Shown here in pieces: positions 34,433-37,232 of a stretch of DNA of 37,232 nt. This DNA comes from Anaerolineae bacterium (GTDB lineage: Bacteria > Chloroflexota > Anaerolineae > Promineifilales > Promineifilaceae): contig JAHDWK010000046.1 in assembly GCA_023382655.1 (NCBI GenBank), forward strand, positions 1-37,232, written 5' to 3'. The notes below the pieces were generated by a model that did no database searches, was not told the origin of the DNA, and saw only the letters and a program-made list of their open reading frames with translations. Both the position numbers and the translations under genes were made by a program. Each line of letters opens with the position of its first letter. The stretch's first letter is position 1.

Positions 34433-34678
34433 TTAATAGCTGTGCTGTGTCTCTAAATAAGAGAGCAGTTGCTCAACTGTTTCAATCTGGCGCATCTCTT
34501 CGTCAACCACATCACCCAGTTCCAGGTGGCGGGCAATCATCATCATTAATTCCACAAAATCCAGGCTGTCGGCAGCCAACGTCTCCCGAAAATGGGCTTT
34601 AGGTGTGATCATTTCCGCATCCACATTGAAATGTTGGGCAATCACTGACCTGACTTTCATTAAAAGCATCTGGTTCAT
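34433..34678 (-). CDS. Free-standing acyl carrier protein (AcpP-like)
   Basis: An 81-residue protein of typical ACP length. Ser38 in AADSLDFVELMM is the phosphopantetheine site, and the following helix is Met-rich (ELMMMIARHLEL). The N-terminal helix (KVRSVIAQHFNV) and the closing helix (TVEQLLSYL) match the carrier fold. ATG 34678 has GGAG 7 nt upstream and lies 15 nt after the PKS-A stop, so it is very probably co-transcribed with PKS-A. It looks more like a fatty-acid-type ACP than the second free ACP at 27574-27894. It may pass an acyl chain to or from PKS-A, whose own AT is dead, or to PKS-B, which lacks a docking helix; both are inference. Confidence 0.92.
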   Translation of the reverse strand: MNQMLLMKVRSVIAQHFNVDAEMITPKAHFRETLAADSLDFVELMMMIARHLELGDVVDEEMRQIETVEQLLSYLETQHSY

Positions 34679-34693
34679 CTCTATTCTCCATGA

Positions 34694-37232
34694 TCAGGAA
34701 GCCAGTAAAGCTACATCATATGGTTCTATTTCCTCCTCCGTCAGTTCAGCCTCCAACTCCTCAATGATCGCCAGTTCCACCGCCAGCGCCGTCTGCTGCA
34801 CGGTGGGCGCTTCAAACAAGAGGGTCAGGGGCAGATGCACTTGAAAACGATGCCTCAACTGCGACAACACTTCCATGGCCATCAGCGAATGCCCGCCCAA
34901 TTCCAGAAAGTTGTCATGAATGCCAATGGGGGCGATGCCCAATACCTGCTCCCAAATCCCGCCAATGATCGTCTCGGTCTCATTAGTCGGCGGCGCATAC
35001 GCAGTCATCAAGTCTGGGCGGGGATGGGTGCTTGCCTGGCTTCCCGCCGGTTTCCCGGCGTGAATAGAGAGCATACGCACCCACTGATCCAGACGTGCCT
35101 CCAGATCACCAGTAGAGTTGACCAGTTGAGTCACCGGCCCATTGGCAATGACACGCGTTAAAGCCTGTAACGCTTCGGCCGGCTGCATTTCAAATTGGGC
35201 CACCGTGGCCCCCAATCCGGCATGGGCGTCGGCCACAATCTGCCAGGTATCCCAGTTGACGCAGCTCCACCATTGGGCATGTTGCTGGTTGTGCTGATGC
35301 ACGAAGGCGTCTATGAAAGCATTGGCGGCGGTATAGGCCGCAAAACCCAAGCCGCCCAAAATGGAAGAAAGGGAGGAAAAGAGCACACAGAAGTCAAGTT
35401 GCCTGCCGGCCAACACTTTCTCCAATACCAGCAGGCCATAGGCTTTGGGGCGGAAATGGGCTTCACATTGGGCGACGGCAAGCTCCTGCACCGGGGCAAA
35501 ATAGGCTCTCCCAGAGACGCCCGCCGTATAGAAGACACCGTGAAGGGGGCCGAATTCTGCTTCTGCTTCGGTCAACATCGCCCGCATCTGGGCCTCGTCA
35601 GCCACATCCGCCTGAATCACCCGCACCAGGCCGCCCAGCGCCTCAATTTCCTGAAGGTGGCGGATTTTCTGGCTGGTGGGATCGTTTTTGTCGTGATTGG
35701 CTAACCAGGACGACCAGGTATCTGGCGGAGGAAAAGCGCCGCGAGTGGTCAGCACCAACCTGGCCTGCGTTACTTGGGCCAGGCGCCGCGCCAGGATGAG
35801 ACCGATACCGCCCAGACCGCCGACAATGAGATAAACGCCTTGTGGCCGCCACACGGCCGTGCCCCGCCCTTCCGGTAGCGACACCGGCGCAAATGTCTGC
35901 ACCCAGCGCCGCTGCCCCCGGTAAGCCACCGCTAATTCATCCGCGGGTTGTTTAATTTCCGCCACTACCTGCCCGGCCAGCCATTCAGCCTGCCAGGGGG
36001 ACGGCGGCGGCCATTCTATATCCAGATACCCACACCGGATGTTGGCATTCTCCTGAGCCATGACCCGGCACGCGCCCAAAATCGTGGCCCTTTCCGGGAA
36101 CACTGTTTCCCCGCCGGTTACTGGCTGGGCATTGGCGCTAATGGCCCAGATAGAGAGGGCGTCAGCATATCGATCCATTGCCTGCGCCAGAAAGAGCAGG
36201 CTGTAAAAGCCACACTGCTGCGCCTGGGCAAACTGGGATTCGGGGGTGACGGGCGTCTCGGCCATCCCCTCAGCATCCATACCCCACAAATGGACAATGT
36301 GCGTGGGGAAAGCCGGTAAGGTTCTCAACAGTTGCCGGTATTCCAGGGGATCAGCCGGATTCAAGTGGTATCGGTTGTCGCCAGCGGCGGCAAAAACCGC
36401 ACCGGTGTGTACGCGGAACACGGCGTCGCCGTCCCATTCCAGGCGGTCGGCGATGTGGTCGCCAACTCCTTGTTGGTCGGCAAAGATGAGCCACACGGCA
36501 GGCACGGCCGTTGCCTGTTCCTGCTCTACCTGGCTCCACACCTTCGTCTGTTTCCAGGTAGGCAAATAAAACCAGTCGCCAATATCCTGCTTTTTACCGG
36601 TCGGTTTGGCAATGGGCAGAGGCGTGGCGTTTTCTTCAACCCAAAAACGAAGCAGCTCAAAGGGGTAGGTGGGTAATGCGAGCCGGCGGCGGGATTGGGG
36701 CTGCCAGACGGCCGTCCACTCTATCTCCACACCCGCTAACCACAACTTACCCAACGCCGCTAACACAAAGGCCCGCTCCGGCTGCGGTTCAGCCGCACCC
36801 GGCAGTAGCGACAGGATCAAGCTCACCCGCTCCTGTTCACCTGCCGGATGCTGCCTGAGTAGCACTGCCAATCCCTGATCGGCCCCCACCACCAGCAGCG
36901 CCATCTCCGGCTGCGCCAGCAGCGTCGCCAACGTTTCCTGGATGGGCGTTTCTTCGGGCCGGTCACTCAACGCCGCTCGCAGCGCCTCTTCCAGGCTTAT
37001 TACCCCATCCACACAGGCGGCCACATATTCGCCCAGGCCATGCCCGACCGTGGCCGCCGGTTCAATGCCCCAACTTTGCAGCAGTTGTGCCAGGGCATAT
37101 TCGATGACAAAAACGGCCGCGCGCGCCAGAGCCTCAGCTTCATCCTGCCTCCCCTCGCCAAACAAATATGGGCGCAGATCACAACCCAATTCCGGCTGTA
37201 AAATCTCAGAGCAGTGGTCCACCCACTCGCGG
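34694..37232 (-). CDS. Modular type I PKS C-terminal part: defective AT-KR-ACP (PKS-A), 5' end cut by window edge
   Basis: The frame is open to the right edge; the GTG near 37222 lies inside the AT domain and is not a real start. The visible part begins in the AT (FVIEYALAQLLQSWG). At the active site it reads GHGLGEY: Gly (codon 37037-37039) replaces catalytic Ser. About 130 residues that carry the catalytic His and the malonyl-binding subdomain in PKS-G are missing between EEALR and LATLLAQP. The post-AT linker (LPTYPFELLRFW), the KR (VGGLGGIG, SSLSS, Tyr in AAYTAAN) and the ACP (LGGHSL) look intact. Relatives in the window are PKS-G and the C-terminal part of PKS-F. The TGA at 34694 is 15 nt before the free ACP. 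Any KS lies outside the window. The AT cannot work by the normal mechanism, so the ACP must be charged in trans or be silent. Confidence 0.93.
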   Translation of the reverse strand, partial: REWVDHCSEILQPELGCDLRPYLFGEGRQDEAEALARAAVFVIEYALAQLLQSWGIEPAATVGHGLGEYVAACVDGVISLEEALRAALSDRPEETPIQETLATLLAQPEMALLVVGADQGLAVLLRQHPAGEQERVSLILSLLPGAAEPQPERAFVLAALGKLWLAGVEIEWTAVWQPQSRRRLALPTYPFELLRFWVEENATPLPIAKPTGKKQDIGDWFYLPTWKQTKVWSQVEQEQATAVPAVWLIFADQQGVGDHIADRLEWDGDAVFRVHTGAVFAAAGDNRYHLNPADPLEYRQLLRTLPAFPTHIVHLWGMDAEGMAETPVTPESQFAQAQQCGFYSLLFLAQAMDRYADALSIWAISANAQPVTGGETVFPERATILGACRVMAQENANIRCGYLDIEWPPPSPWQAEWLAGQVVAEIKQPADELAVAYRGQRRWVQTFAPVSLPEGRGTAVWRPQGVYLIVGGLGGIGLILARRLAQVTQARLVLTTRGAFPPPDTWSSWLANHDKNDPTSQKIRHLQEIEALGGLVRVIQADVADEAQMRAMLTEAEAEFGPLHGVFYTAGVSGRAYFAPVQELAVAQCEAHFRPKAYGLLVLEKVLAGRQLDFCVLFSSLSSILGGLGFAAYTAANAFIDAFVHQHNQQHAQWWSCVNWDTWQIVADAHAGLGATVAQFEMQPAEALQALTRVIANGPVTQLVNSTGDLEARLDQWVRMLSIHAGKPAGSQASTHPRPDLMTAYAPPTNETETIIGGIWEQVLGIAPIGIHDNFLELGGHSLMAMEVLSQLRHRFQVHLPLTLLFEAPTVQQTALAVELAIIEELEAELTEEEIEPYDVALLAS

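Larger units (their letters stand above)
101..36715. repeat. Dispersed hyper-abundant palindrome ACGGCCGT
   Basis: By hand I count about 80 exact copies, roughly one per 460 bp, where random sequence of this composition would give about one. Examples: 101-108, 139-146, 592-599, 1043-1050, 1496-1503, 2784-2791, 33867-33874, 34370-34377, 36708-36715. Copies fall in all three codon phases (read as Thr-Ala-Val, Gly-Arg or Arg-Pro) and at least one (34370-34377) is intergenic, so the bias acts on DNA and not on protein sequence. Confidence 0.85.

Noticed and set aside
37200..37222. GTG near 37222 as the true start of PKS-A
   Set aside because: It falls inside the AT domain and the frame stays open upstream to the edge with residues that fit the AT (REW before the GTG). 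The gene continues beyond the window.
1..37232. CRISPR arrays, tRNA, rRNA, insertion sequences or transposase genes
   Set aside because: Nothing of this kind was seen. The only long repeat is the AT-domain duplication, and the short dispersed repeat is the ACGGCCGT palindrome.

Overview
The window is an interior slice of a large modular type I polyketide synthase (PKS) cluster. Every gene I can support is on the minus strand, so transcription runs from the right edge to the left edge. GC is roughly 60%. GTG starts, tightly packed or overlapping genes and KS/AT clades of the kind seen in cyanobacteria, myxobacteria and Chloroflexota suggest a bacterium of one of those groups. I lean to Chloroflexota, but nothing here proves it. 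The DNA is marked by a very frequent palindrome, ACGGCCGT (about 80 copies by hand count).

Layout in transcription order. (A) 37232-34694: C-terminal part of a PKS (AT remnant-KR-ACP), cut by the right edge. (2) 34678-34433: free acyl carrier protein. (3) 34352-33807: small multi-pass membrane protein. A non-coding, AT-richer gap of about 258 bp follows and probably holds a promoter. (B) 33548-27927: KS-AT-DH-KR-ACP. Then a three-gene cassette: ACP (27894-27574), SDR reductase (27535-26834) and AMP-forming acyl ligase (26834-25479). (C) 25482-20716: KS-AT-KR-ACP. (D) 20705-15051: KS-AT-DH-KR-ACP. (E) 15054-9274: KS-AT-KR-DH-ACP, with DH after KR. (F) 9271-4436: KS-AT-KR-ACP. (G) 4410-1: KS-AT-KR and the start of an ACP, cut by the left edge.

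How it may work: each PKS gene is a single extension module. N-terminal coiled-coil segments on C, D, E and F and acidic 'LSEEEL'-like C-terminal tails on B, C and D (a diverged form on E) fit a head-to-tail chain B>C>D>E>F. The F>G junction lacks both elements and must use another interface. The ligase/ACP/SDR cassette between B and C looks able to activate and reduce a carboxylic acid on a carrier protein, perhaps as a starter or special unit. No enoylreductase, thioesterase, regulator or dedicated exporter is visible. With only KR and DH domains the product should be a partly unsaturated, hydroxylated chain.

The points most worth a second look are: the inverted KR-DH module E with altered catalytic residues in both domains; a perfect direct repeat of about 1,019 bp that makes the AT domains of D and E identical; the dead, shortened AT of A; a 27-residue insert in the KS of B; the chimeric make-up of F; and the ACGGCCGT palindrome.
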